NCBI RefSeq assembly: GCF_030812595.1 | Contig: NZ_JAUSSZ010000019.1 | Span: 1-51,212, forward strand | Direction: 5' to 3' | DNA length: 51,212 nt | From: Arthrobacter bambusae | GTDB taxonomy: Bacteria > Actinomycetota > Actinomycetes > Actinomycetales > Micrococcaceae | In this document: in pieces, positions 24,665 to 32,650 of the stretch | Layout of the letters: each line of letters opens with the position of its first letter | How positions within the stretch are numbered: the stretch's first letter is position 1 | Notes under the pieces: model-generated | What the model was told of the DNA's origin: nothing | Databases searched by the model: none | The model's input: only the letters and a program-made list of their open reading frames with translations | Position numbers and translations under genes: made by a program

Positions 24665-24700
24665 GGGTCATGCCAAGCGCGCGGGTCATGCCAAGCGCGC
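24665..24700. repeat. Exact 18-bp tandem duplication at the tetR stop codon
   Basis: GGGTCATGCCAAGCGCGC occurs at 24665-24682 and again at 24683-24700. The second copy carries the last codons and the stop (24686-24688) of the tetR gene on the minus strand. The first copy would repeat the same C-terminal Ala-Arg-Leu-Ala-stop reading beyond it. Confidence 0.9.
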
Positions 24701-25318
24701 GGGCCGCCCGTCGTCGTCGAACCTTGCTCCCGCGCCCAACTGGATGAACCGCACGGTCTGGACGAGGCGCTCCTCAAGCTCCGATCCGTTCGCCGCGTTG
24801 CCGCGTGCCGCGCTCGAGGAAAGCGTTCCGTGGATGAGCCTGGCGAGCTGGCCGACGTCGGTGGCCGGGAGGTAACCGGAGGCGATGCCGTCACTCAGGA
24901 TGTCCTGGAGCAGCAGGTTGAGTTCGCCCACGTGATCTGCCAATTTCGAGAACGAGGCGGGCGAGAGGACCGCCGCCATGGCAGGCCCCGGCGGGAGGTG
25001 CCGGCGGCTCAGGTCTTCCACTTGGGCGCGCACGTAAAGGGCCAAACGGTCCACCGGGTTCTGCAGTGCCGTAAGGGACTCGCGCAGGTCGCCCAGGAAC
25101 CGTTCGGTCTCGTCCAGGGCGTACGCGATGAGGAGCTGTTCCATGTCGGCGTAGTAGTTGTACACCGCGGTCCGGCCGACCCCGGCGTGCCGCGCGACGT
25201 CGGTCATCGTCAGACCGGGCAGGCCATGGGTGAAAAGCAGTTCGCCGAAAGCCGTCAGGACCCGGCGTCGTGTTTCAGCGCGTTGCGCCGCATTGCTGGC
25301 GGCCGTAATCCTAGGCAT
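24686..25318 (-). CDS. TetR-family transcriptional regulator
   Basis: 210 residues. The N-terminal helix-turn-helix reads RRRVLTAFGELLFTHGLPGLTMTDVARHAGVGRTAVYNYYADMEQLL (about residues 17-63), very typical of TetR proteins. The remainder is the helical ligand-binding and dimer domain (VDRLALYVRAQVEDLSRRHLPPGPAMAAVL and the VGQLARLIHGTLSSS part). Target genes are not obvious: the next gene on the same strand is a DUF2510 membrane protein, and the convergent gene is the LytR_C protein. It may be autoregulated through the inverted repeat just before its start. Confidence 0.9.
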   Translation of the reverse strand: MPRITAASNAAQRAETRRRVLTAFGELLFTHGLPGLTMTDVARHAGVGRTAVYNYYADMEQLLIAYALDETERFLGDLRESLTALQNPVDRLALYVRAQVEDLSRRHLPPGPAMAAVLSPASFSKLADHVGELNLLLQDILSDGIASGYLPATDVGQLARLIHGTLSSSAARGNAANGSELEERLVQTVRFIQLGAGARFDDDGRPARLA

Positions 25319-25341
25319 ACAGACACTTTACAGGGATCTGT
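25319..25341. promoter_or_regulatory. Candidate TetR operator
   Basis: ACAGA (25319-25323) and TCTGT (25337-25341) form an inverted repeat with a 13-bp spacer immediately upstream of the tetR start codon at 25318. The position suits autorepression. The arms are short, so the call is tentative. Confidence 0.3.
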
Positions 25342-25389
25342 CAGCAAAATTGCGTGTGGGGAGCTGACTCTGGGGAGACAGGCCCGAAA

Positions 25390-26004
25390 CTAGTACCCGT
25401 ACGGGCCGGAGAAGAGGTGGATCATGGACGAGGCATGGGCGAGGCTGATCACGATGGTCACCACATACACGCCGATGAAGGCCCATATCGGCGCCAACCC
25501 CCTGCCGGGCGCGACCTTCCGCACCACCACGGACCTGCCGATCACGTAGACCGCGAGGTTGAGGAACGCCCACGCCCAGTGAAAGGGCCGCACGACGCCG
25601 GCCCGGCGAAGCCCTTTCCAGTCGAAATAGGCCGCGACGATCGTCGCCGCGTATGCGAGGACGCCGGCTGCGGCGACCACGAAGTACCCGGGCGTAATGA
25701 TCGAGGATGGGTCAAGTGTCCTGACGCCCCGCACGTAGACAAAGCGTGGAACGGGGTTCCACACGGCGGCCTGCAGCACAACGACCACGAGAGGGGCGGC
25801 GACGATGAGCCAAATGAGGGCGTTGTAGACGGGGGTCTGCGGGCTGATCAAAGGGCGCCACCTGCCGGGAGCAGCCACAGGCTGCGCTGCCGGCAGATAC
25901 CCCGACCAAGCGGTGCCGTCCCACCACAGGGACCTGCCTGATCCGGCCGGGTCCGGATACCAGCCGGGTGCAGGACGTGATTGGTCCATCGGGCGCTCTG
26001 TCAT
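25390..26004 (-). CDS. DUF2510-domain membrane protein
   Basis: 204 residues from ATG at 26004, preceded by GAGGAG at 4 nt; the longer frame upstream is rejected because it is basic, unstructured and overlaps the next gene. The N-terminus has the DUF2510 tryptophan motif, PAPGWYPDPAG with SLWWDGTAWSG (residues 11-35). Four hydrophobic segments follow (about 60-85, 108-132, 143-165, 172-196). Function unknown; DUF2510 is a short cytoplasmic module common in actinobacterial membrane proteins. Confidence 0.82.
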   Translation of the reverse strand: MTERPMDQSRPAPGWYPDPAGSGRSLWWDGTAWSGYLPAAQPVAAPGRWRPLISPQTPVYNALIWLIVAAPLVVVVLQAAVWNPVPRFVYVRGVRTLDPSSIITPGYFVVAAAGVLAYAATIVAAYFDWKGLRRAGVVRPFHWAWAFLNLAVYVIGRSVVVRKVAPGRGLAPIWAFIGVYVVTIVISLAHASSMIHLFSGPYGY

Positions 26005-26099
26005 CGTGCTCCTCATGTGGGTGGAAGTCGAGCCCCTCCGGGACTCCCTTCTGTATACCCCACTGTGGGCTGTTTCCGACGCACGCGCGTGCGCACGTC

Positions 26100-26798
26100 C
26101 TAGATCGCGCAGCCGTCCGGGCCGCAGGCTTCTGCGTCGGAACTCCCGACGGCGACCAACGGGTTCGCTTCCTGCCATGCCTGCGTCAGGGCCTGGGTGA
26201 AGACCTCGGACGGCTGCGCACCGGAGAGTCCGTACTTGCGGTCGATGACAAAGAACGGAACGCCGGTAACGCCAAGCATCCGGGCTTCGGAGATGTCGCT
26301 GCGGACGTCCCCTGCGTACTTGTCGGTGCTGAACAACTCCGCGATTTCGGCTTCCGGCAGGCCCAACTCAGTGCCCAGCTTGGACAGGTATTCGGGGTTG
26401 CCGATGTCTCGGCCGTGTTCAAAATGGCCGCTCAGGAGCAGTTCCTTGGCTTCGTCCTGCTTGCCGTGGGCCGCAGCCAGGTGGATGAGTCGGTGTGCCG
26501 TGAAGCTGTTGGCCACCACGACGTCGTCAAAGCGGTAGTTGAGGCCCTCGCCCATCGCCTGCAATGCCACGTGCTCGAACATCTGGCTGACTTGGGCCGG
26601 GTCCATGCCCTTGCGCTTGCTCAGGTAATCGAGTTCCGTGCCGTCGTAGTGTTCCGGGATGCTCGGATCCAACTGGTAGCTGCGCCACTGGATCTCGACC
26701 GTATCGCGGTGCGGGAATTCGGCGAGGGCCTTTTCGAACCTGCGCTTTCCGATGTAGCACCACGGGCAAGCGACGTCTGACCAGATCTCAATCTTCAT
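26100..26798 (-). CDS. FrnE-like DsbA-family oxidoreductase
   Basis: 232 residues from ATG at 26798 (MKIEIWSDVACPWCYIGKRRF). The redox motif CPWC is at C11-C14, directly after the first strand, and TGVPFFVIDRKYGLSGAQPSEVF near the end holds the cis-proline. This order is that of FrnE and 2-hydroxychromene isomerase-like DsbA proteins. There is no signal peptide, so it is cytoplasmic. A second cysteine pair near the C-terminus (ACGPDGCAI) is typical of the group and may relay electrons. The upstream gap contains a three-copy 10-bp element that could be its operator. Confidence 0.92.
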   Translation of the reverse strand: MKIEIWSDVACPWCYIGKRRFEKALAEFPHRDTVEIQWRSYQLDPSIPEHYDGTELDYLSKRKGMDPAQVSQMFEHVALQAMGEGLNYRFDDVVVANSFTAHRLIHLAAAHGKQDEAKELLLSGHFEHGRDIGNPEYLSKLGTELGLPEAEIAELFSTDKYAGDVRSDISEARMLGVTGVPFFVIDRKYGLSGAQPSEVFTQALTQAWQEANPLVAVGSSDAEACGPDGCAI

Positions 26799-26879
26799 GA
26801 CGGCGACAACGGGAAGCCGGGCCCGGGCATTCCCACAATGGCCTGTTGGACTGGTCACATGACACGCAGAGCGGTTTTC

Positions 26880-26956
26880 GACGCGCAAACGGGCTGACGC
26901 TACGCGTATACCAGCCGCATGGGTCTCTTTGCGCGTCGCCCGTCCATTTGCGCGTC
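26880..26956. repeat. Three copies of the 10-mer TTTGCGCGTC
   Basis: TTTGCGCGTC occurs at 26928-26937 and 26947-26956 as direct repeats 19 bp apart, and inverted (GACGCGCAAA) at 26880-26889. All three lie in the 179-bp gap upstream of the frnE-like gene (start 26798) and after the stop of the GNAT gene (26978). Confidence 0.7.
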
Positions 26957-26977
26957 ACTGACGCATCCCCGGCGTTC

Positions 26978-27508
26978 CTAGAGCGCCCGTTCCATCACGA
27001 AATCGTGCTCCACAGTTTCGCCGAGGCGGAACGACTTGGTGCCGACCTTCCTGAACCCGCTCTTCTCATAGAACCGGATGGCCTTGGCATTCTGGCTGTT
27101 GACCCCCAGCCACACGCCGGCGGCCCCCGAGCCGGCAGCGCGGTCCAAGGTGGCCTTCATGAGCTCCGCGGCAGCACCCAGGCCATGGTGTTCCGGATGC
27201 ACATAGCACTTGCTCAGTTCGGTGGAGGGGTTGAGCGCCAAGGCCGAAGCGACGTCGGCATCAGTCGTGGGACGGGCAACGAGCATGCTGTAGCCGCGGA
27301 GTTCCCCGGCGGCGTCGATGGCCAGGATGGTGATGGCCGGATCGGCAAGGTACTGGGTGAACTTCTCCGCGCTGAGCGTCCTGCGCAGGTGCGCCGCAAT
27401 GTCCTCAGGCGAGGATCCCGGCGGGCAGGCGAGCGGAAAGGTGACGGCCGCCAACTCGGCCAGCCGTCCGGCGTCGTCCGCTGTTGCTTCACGGATTGTC
27501 TGGCTCAT
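26978..27508 (-). CDS. GNAT-family N-acetyltransferase
   Basis: 176 residues from ATG at 27508, preceded by AGAGGA at 5 nt. The acetyl-CoA fold is clear: TIREATADDAGRLAEL at the start, LSKCYVHPEHHGLGAAAELMKATLDRA (motif A, with the HxGLGAA pyrophosphate loop, about residues 107-133) and VWLGVNSQNAKAIRFYEKSGFRKVG (motif B). The final EHDFVMERAL is common in single-domain acetyltransferases. The substrate is unknown. It stands between the frnE-like gene and the sugar cluster and is probably unrelated to either. Confidence 0.92.
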   Translation of the reverse strand: MSQTIREATADDAGRLAELAAVTFPLACPPGSSPEDIAAHLRRTLSAEKFTQYLADPAITILAIDAAGELRGYSMLVARPTTDADVASALALNPSTELSKCYVHPEHHGLGAAAELMKATLDRAAGSGAAGVWLGVNSQNAKAIRFYEKSGFRKVGTKSFRLGETVEHDFVMERAL

Positions 27509-27570
27509 ACGGTCCTCTCTGGCAATCGGGCGCACAACCGGCCCTCAAGATTGATCTTAAGGGCCCTTTC

Positions 27571-28569
27571 CTAGTCCTGGCTGAAGGCGGCGTCGAAGCT
27601 GGTTTGGGAGGCGGGGAAGTCGTATTTTTTGAGGTTGGCGAGGGCTTCGGGGGCGCCGTGGAGGCGGTCCATGCCGGCGTCTTCCCATTCGATCGAGATG
27701 GGCCCGGTGTAGCCGATCGCGGTGAGGGCGCGGAAGGAGGATTCCCAGGGCACGTCGCCGCGTCCGGCGGAGACGAAGTCCCAGCCGCGGCGGGGGTCGC
27801 CCCAGGGCAGGTGGGAGCCCAGGACGGTGTTGCGGCCGGTGGGGCGCAGCTTGGTGTCTTTGCAGTCCACGTGGTAGATCCGGTCTTTGAAGTCCCAGAT
27901 GAAGGAGACGGGGTCGATGCCTTGCCACATGAAGTGGGAGGGGTCCCAGTTCAGGCCGAACGCTTCGCGGTGTCCGATCGCTTCCAGGGCCCTGACGGTG
28001 GTCCAGTAGTCGTACGCGATTTCGGAGGGGTGGACTTCGTGGGCGAAGCGGACCCCGTTTTCGTCGAAAACGTCCAGGATGGGGTTCCAGCGGTCGGCGA
28101 AGTCCTGGTAGCCGGCGTCGATGACCTTTTCGGGGACGGGCGGGAACATGGCCACGTATTGCCAGATGGAGGAGCCGGTGAATCCGACGACGGTGTCCAC
28201 GCCCAGGGCGCGGGCGAGGCGGGCGGTGTGTTTCATTTCCTCGGCGGCGCGTTCCCGGACGCCTTCGGGGTCCCCGTCGCCCCAGACCTTGGCGCCGACG
28301 ATGGCTTCGTGGCGGAAGTCGATGGGGTCATCGCACACGGCCTGGCCCTTGAGGTGGTTGGAGATGGCCCAGACCTTGAGGTTGTACTTGTCCAGGACGG
28401 CGAGTTTGGAGTCGACGTAGCCGGGTTCGTCCCAGCGCCAGGCGTCCAGGTGGTCGCCGGACACGGCGATTTCCAGGCCGTCGTAGCCCCAGCCGGAGGC
28501 GAGCTTGGCGACTTCTTCGAAGGGCAGGTCGGCCCACTGGCCGGTGAACAGGGTATACGGGCGGGGCAT
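27571..28569 (-). CDS. Sugar isomerase/epimerase-family TIM barrel, larger type
   Basis: 332 residues from ATG at 28569 with AAGGAGA before it. The AP-endonuclease-2/IolE-like TIM barrel is recognisable from GYDGLEIAVSGDHLDAWRW, then VRFAHEVHPSEIAYD, GLNWDPSHFMWQGID and the IYHVDCKDTKL and GPISIEWEDAGMD strands. The E/H/D/H/E residues in these strands form the divalent-metal site. Members isomerise, epimerise, dehydrate or hydrate sugars and keto sugars. It is the last gene of the catabolic run, 50 bp after the dehydrogenase at 28620. In levoglucosan-type pathways, enzymes of this fold perform the elimination and hydration steps on the 3-keto sugar; that role here is an inference. Confidence 0.88.
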   Translation of the reverse strand: MPRPYTLFTGQWADLPFEEVAKLASGWGYDGLEIAVSGDHLDAWRWDEPGYVDSKLAVLDKYNLKVWAISNHLKGQAVCDDPIDFRHEAIVGAKVWGDGDPEGVRERAAEEMKHTARLARALGVDTVVGFTGSSIWQYVAMFPPVPEKVIDAGYQDFADRWNPILDVFDENGVRFAHEVHPSEIAYDYWTTVRALEAIGHREAFGLNWDPSHFMWQGIDPVSFIWDFKDRIYHVDCKDTKLRPTGRNTVLGSHLPWGDPRRGWDFVSAGRGDVPWESSFRALTAIGYTGPISIEWEDAGMDRLHGAPEALANLKKYDFPASQTSFDAAFSQD

Positions 28570-28619
28570 GGGTTCTCCTTGCAAGAGGTTCGGGGGTGGA
28601 AGGCCGGAAGTCCGGGTTC

Positions 28620-29819
28620 TCAGCGAGTGGACACCTGGATGATGGCGGACTTGGCGTCGGAGGATTCTTCGATCGCGGCCAGGACCCGCTGGACGGCGAG
28701 CCCGTCCTCGAACGAGGGCGACGGCGGGGTCCCGGCGTCGATGGCCCTGAGGAAGTCGCGGATTTCGTGGGTGAAGGTGTGCTCCCAGCCGATCACGTGG
28801 CCCTGCGGCCACCAGGCGTCCATATAGGGGTGCTCGGGTTCGTTGACCAGGATCCGGCGGAATCCTTGCTCCCGGACGGGTGCCGTGGCGTCCAGGAAGC
28901 CCAGCTCGTTGATGGACTCCAGATCGAAGAGGATGGAACCCTTGTCGCCGTAGATCTCCATTTTCAGGGAGTTCTTTTGCCCGGTTGCCATGCGGGAGAC
29001 TTCCACCGAGGCGACCGCTCCGGAGGCCAGGATCAGCGTGGCCCAGGCGGCGTCGTCGACCGTTACTCTTTCCGGGCCGTCCGCGCCGGGGCGGCTGTCC
29101 ACGAAGGTGTGCAGCCGGCCGGAGACCTCAGTGACCGTGTCCCCGAGCAGGAAGAGCACCTGGTCGATGGTGTGGGAGGCGATGTCGCCCAGTGCCCCGG
29201 ACCCGGCGGTTTCCTTGTTGAGCCGCCATGTCATGGGCGAGTCGGCGTCCACGAGCCAGTCCTGGAGGTAGGCGGCACGGACGTGCCGGACTGTGCCCAG
29301 CCGTCCCTCGGCGATGAGTTCCTTTGCGAGGGCGAGGGCGGGGACGCGGCGATAGTTGAATCCGATCATGGACTGGACGCCGCGCGCGCGGGCGGCACGC
29401 GCGGCATCCGCCATGGCTTCGGCCTCTGCCAGGGTATTGGCAAGGGGCTTCTCCACGAGGACGTGCTTGCCCGCTTCCAGCGCCGCAGTGGCGATTTCGG
29501 CGTGCATCCATCCCGGGGCGCAGATATCCACGATGTGGATGTCATCGCGCTCCAGGACGGTACGCCAGTCCGTGGCGGACTCACTCCACCCGTACTTAAC
29601 CGCTGCCTCGGCAACCTGTTCCGCGTCCCGGCCCACGAGCACTTTCTGCTCGAAGGCCGGAACATCGAAGAAGCTGGCCACATTCCGCCACGCGTTCGAA
29701 TGGGCCTTGCCCATGAATGCGTAACCGATGGCGGCGACACCGAGGGGCGTGTTCCCAGCGTTGGTACCCTTCGGGCTGGTGACGTCCCGAAACTGGGGGC
29801 TAGGGGAGGAGCTAGTCAT
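28620..29819 (-). CDS. Gfo/Idh/MocA-family dehydrogenase, MGKAHS subgroup
   Basis: 399 residues. The Rossmann domain has AAIGYAFMGKAHSNAWR (30-46), with the first glycine motif altered to GYAFMG as in levoglucosan dehydrogenase and related glycoside 3-dehydrogenases. EKP is at 123-125. FNYRRVPALALAKELI and YLQDWLVDADSPMTWRLNKETAGSGALGDIASHTID follow in the catalytic domain, where the GDIxxHxID histidine is the likely catalytic residue. It probably oxidises a secondary hydroxyl of a sugar with NAD. About 28 residues before the Rossmann fold are disordered. It is followed by an isomerase gene and preceded by a second dehydrogenase gene, all co-directional. Confidence 0.9.
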   Translation of the reverse strand: MTSSSPSPQFRDVTSPKGTNAGNTPLGVAAIGYAFMGKAHSNAWRNVASFFDVPAFEQKVLVGRDAEQVAEAAVKYGWSESATDWRTVLERDDIHIVDICAPGWMHAEIATAALEAGKHVLVEKPLANTLAEAEAMADAARAARARGVQSMIGFNYRRVPALALAKELIAEGRLGTVRHVRAAYLQDWLVDADSPMTWRLNKETAGSGALGDIASHTIDQVLFLLGDTVTEVSGRLHTFVDSRPGADGPERVTVDDAAWATLILASGAVASVEVSRMATGQKNSLKMEIYGDKGSILFDLESINELGFLDATAPVREQGFRRILVNEPEHPYMDAWWPQGHVIGWEHTFTHEIRDFLRAIDAGTPPSPSFEDGLAVQRVLAAIEESSDAKSAIIQVSTR

Positions 29820-29828
29820 GAGTGATTC

Positions 29829-30965
29829 CTAGAGGGTGGCGGCCATCGGGTCCCAGTCCTCGGGGAGGGCGGGGGAAACGACGGCGGAGCTGTCGACGCC
29901 AACGAAGGTGCCGGTTTCGGCGGACTCGGCGATGGAGACCAGGGTGTCCACAACGTGGTACGCGAGGGCGCCCTGGGCGCGGTGCGGAACACCGGCCCGC
30001 AGCGAGCGGGCCATGTCCAGCACGCCCATGCCGCGGCCGTTCGCCGGGCCGGTGGCGGGGATGATTTCCGCTTCCGTGGCGCCTGGTCGCCAAAGCTTGA
30101 GGTCGCCGTCGAAGTAGTTCGGATCCGGCACTTCGAGCATGCCTTCGGTGCCCGAGATTTCCACGAAGCCCATGCGAAGGCGCGGGGATTCGAAGCTGTA
30201 GACGCTGTGCGAGGACGCGCCGGACTCGAACTGCAGCATGGCGGACACGTGGGTGGGAACCTCCACAGGGAATTCCTCGCCGGCCTTGGGACCTGAACCT
30301 ACCACGCGGACATCCTTGGCTTTGGAACCGACGGCGGCAACCCGGCGGACCGAGCCGAAGGCCTGGACCAGGGCTGTCACGTAGTACGGGCCCATGTCGA
30401 AAAGCGGACCTGCACCGCGGGCGAAGAGGAACGCCGGGTTCGGGTGCCAGGACTCCGGACCGGGGGTCTGGAACATCGTCAGGGCGGTCAGCGGGGTGCC
30501 GATGTCTCCGCGTTCGATGACCCGGCGGGCGGTCTGCAGGCCCGCGCCCAGGAAGGTGTCGGGGGCGCAGCCCAGGCGGATGCCCGCGGCGTCGGCCGTC
30601 TTCAACAGCGCCAGGCCCGATTCGCGGTCCAGGGAGAACGGCTTCTCGGTCCAGACATGCTTGCCCGCGTTCACGGCCGCGGTAGCGACCTCGACGTGCG
30701 CTGCCGGGATGGTCAGGTTGACGATGATCTCGACGTCGGGGTGGTTCAGTGCCAGTTCCGGGCCGCCCCACTTTTCAATGCCGTACTCCTTGGCACGCGC
30801 TTCCGCGGCTTCCTCGAACAAGTCCGCGATGACATGGACCTTCAGGTCCGGGAAGACCGTGAGGTTGTCCAGGTACTGCTTGCTGATGTTGCCGGCGCCA
30901 ATGACGGCGACGCCAACCGGTCCGCGGCGCTCGGACGGCGTGTTCTGGTGGGTTGCGGTGCTCAT
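29829..30965 (-). CDS. Gfo/Idh/MocA-family dehydrogenase, second of three
   Basis: 378 residues. The dinucleotide loop GAGNIS is at 23-28 and EKP at 107-109. The substrate domain has FLGAGLQTARRVIERGDIGTPLTALTMF and LFDMGPYYVTALVQAFG, where the usual GDxxxH pattern is replaced by DMGPYY, so the catalytic residue set differs from the preceding homologue. It may reduce a keto sugar or oxidise a different hydroxyl. Its start overlaps the stop of the isomerase gene at 30962 by 4 bp (ATGA), so the two are translationally coupled. Confidence 0.9.
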   Translation of the reverse strand: MSTATHQNTPSERRGPVGVAVIGAGNISKQYLDNLTVFPDLKVHVIADLFEEAAEARAKEYGIEKWGGPELALNHPDVEIIVNLTIPAAHVEVATAAVNAGKHVWTEKPFSLDRESGLALLKTADAAGIRLGCAPDTFLGAGLQTARRVIERGDIGTPLTALTMFQTPGPESWHPNPAFLFARGAGPLFDMGPYYVTALVQAFGSVRRVAAVGSKAKDVRVVGSGPKAGEEFPVEVPTHVSAMLQFESGASSHSVYSFESPRLRMGFVEISGTEGMLEVPDPNYFDGDLKLWRPGATEAEIIPATGPANGRGMGVLDMARSLRAGVPHRAQGALAYHVVDTLVSIAESAETGTFVGVDSSAVVSPALPEDWDPMAATL

Positions 30966-31705
30966 GCGTTCACATCCTGTGCTGAGTGGAGGAATGCGAG
31001 GCTCTGGGCAATGCCTTCGAAGATGTCTCCGGCGTAGTCGTCGAACTCCACGACGCCCACTTCCAGGGACTTGGCGGCAGCAACGACGTCGAGCACCGGG
31101 ATGATGCCCTGGCCCGCCGGCACCTGGGCTTTCGTGTCCGTGGTGCCGGGGCCGTCCTTGATGTGGATGAACTTCACCCGGTCACCCAGGCGGGCGAGCA
31201 GGTCCACCGGGTTCTGGCCGCCGACCGCTGCCCAGTACGTGTCCACTTCCAGGACCAGTTCCGGGTCGAGGAGGCCTTCGAAGTACTCCAGGGCGGTCTT
31301 GCCCTCGATGCTGGACTCAAGCTCCCAGGCGTGGTTGTGGTAGCCCACGCGGACTCCGTAGTCGGCACCCTTCTTGGCCGCGGCGTTGAGCTTGGCCGCT
31401 GTGGCCTGGATGTCCTCGGCGTTCTGCCAGTGCTCTGCCGGCAGGTACGGGTCGATGACCGTGGCAATGCCCAGTTCCTTCGCAGCGGCGAAAATCTCAT
31501 CCTGGTCCTGGCTCAGCAGCGGCGCGTGCCCGGACGGTGCGCTGAGCCCGTTCTCCTTCAGCGCAGCGCCCAGCTCCTTGGCTGTGGCGACGAAATTATA
31601 GGGTTCGACCTGCGTGAAACCGATCTCGGCAACGCGTCTGATGGTGCCCGGCAGGTCTTCCTGCATGGCGTTGCGCAGGGTGTAAAGCTGGATGGAATAA
31701 GGCAT
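30962..31705 (-). CDS. Sugar isomerase/epimerase-family TIM barrel, smaller type
   Basis: 247 residues. The xylose-isomerase-like barrel starts at YSIQLYTLRNAMQEDLPGTIRRVAEIGFTQVEPY, typical of the short sugar isomerase/epimerase group. Metal ligands are suggested by E34 (VEPY), the HNH of VGYHNHAWE, ELVLEVDTYW, VKFIHIKDG and VGVVEFDDY. There are no transmembrane parts. It sits between the permease genes and the dehydrogenase at 29829, with which it overlaps by 4 bp. Together with the larger barrel at 27571 it gives this cluster two enzymes of the fold used for elimination and hydration in 3-keto-sugar pathways. Confidence 0.9.
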   Translation of the reverse strand: MPYSIQLYTLRNAMQEDLPGTIRRVAEIGFTQVEPYNFVATAKELGAALKENGLSAPSGHAPLLSQDQDEIFAAAKELGIATVIDPYLPAEHWQNAEDIQATAAKLNAAAKKGADYGVRVGYHNHAWELESSIEGKTALEYFEGLLDPELVLEVDTYWAAVGGQNPVDLLARLGDRVKFIHIKDGPGTTDTKAQVPAGQGIIPVLDVVAAAKSLEVGVVEFDDYAGDIFEGIAQSLAFLHSAQDVNA

Positions 31706-31756
31706 GGTTTTCCTTTGCGTTGTCAGTTGCGTGGGATACGAGGCGTATAGCGGCCG

Positions 31757-32650
31757 CTAGCGGCCGGCGAGGGATCCGCCGATGCCACCGACGCTGAAAT
31801 ACTTGTTCAGGGTGGCGAAGACGATGATGGGCGGAAGCATCATGACGACGGCGAGGGCCATGACGCCGGACCAGTCGGTGAGGTTTTGCTGGAAGAAGGA
31901 CTGCACGCCCACCGGCAGGGTGAAGATCTCGTTGGAGCGCAGGAACACGATGGCGACGAGGTAGTCGTTCCAAGCCAGCAGGAAGGCGAAGATGGCCGTG
32001 GAGAGGATGCCGGGCAGGGAATTGCGCAGCACCACCTTCGTGAAGGACCCGAACACGGAGCATCCGTCGATCCACGAGGCCTCCTCAAGGCTGACCGGAA
32101 TGGAATCGAAGTATGCCGCCATCATCCACGTGGCCACGGTCATTGTCGAGCCGACGTAGATGATGATCAGGCCGAGCAGGTTGTCCACGAGCCCCATCCC
32201 CGCAAAAAGGATGAACAGGGGCACCACCGAAGTGATGATGGGCAGGGACTGCATGACGAACAGCAGCAGGGAGTAGCCGGAGACCGCTTTTGAGCGGCCG
32301 CGGGACAGAACGTAGCCGGCGGGTGCGGCCACGGCGACCGAGACGATCACGGTGGAAAGAGTGGTGATGAGGCTGTTTGTCAACCAGGTGCCGGCGAGGG
32401 TCTTGGAGAAGACGCCGGTGATGTTTTCCAGGGTCAGGCCGGTGGCGGTGCTGTTCGGACCCGGGGTGAGGGCCAGGACCACCGTGACCATGATCGGAAC
32501 CAGGACGATCGCGGTGATGGCAAGGATCAGGACGAACCGCCACCAGCGTCCGCGTAGGCCGGCTTCGGAGAGTACCCGGTGGGTCTTCTTGGGTCCCGCG
32601 ACGCCGAGCGCCGGTCCGGATTCGGGGTGGGCGTGGAGTACTGCGCTCAT
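31757..32650 (-). CDS. CUT1 ABC sugar transporter permease, MalG type
   Basis: 297 residues with six hydrophobic segments. The EAA loop reads SIPVSLEEASWIDGCSVFGSFTKVVLRNSLPG, the contact site for the ATPase. The N-terminus is a 35-residue cytoplasmic stretch. It is the second permease gene; its ATG overlaps the TAA of the upstream permease by one base, so the pair is made in fixed ratio. No ATP-binding subunit is encoded in the cluster, so it probably uses a shared MsmK/UgpC-type ATPase from elsewhere. Confidence 0.94.
   Translation of the reverse strand: MSAVLHAHPESGPALGVAGPKKTHRVLSEAGLRGRWWRFVLILAITAIVLVPIMVTVVLALTPGPNSTATGLTLENITGVFSKTLAGTWLTNSLITTLSTVIVSVAVAAPAGYVLSRGRSKAVSGYSLLLFVMQSLPIITSVVPLFILFAGMGLVDNLLGLIIIYVGSTMTVATWMMAAYFDSIPVSLEEASWIDGCSVFGSFTKVVLRNSLPGILSTAIFAFLLAWNDYLVAIVFLRSNEIFTLPVGVQSFFQQNLTDWSGVMALAVVMMLPPIIVFATLNKYFSVGGIGGSLAGR

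Noticed and set aside
27484..29825. Long plus-strand open frames across the sugar-cluster genes
   Set aside because: Gly/Val/Asp-rich shadows of the isomerase and dehydrogenase genes, whose motifs are clear on the other strand.
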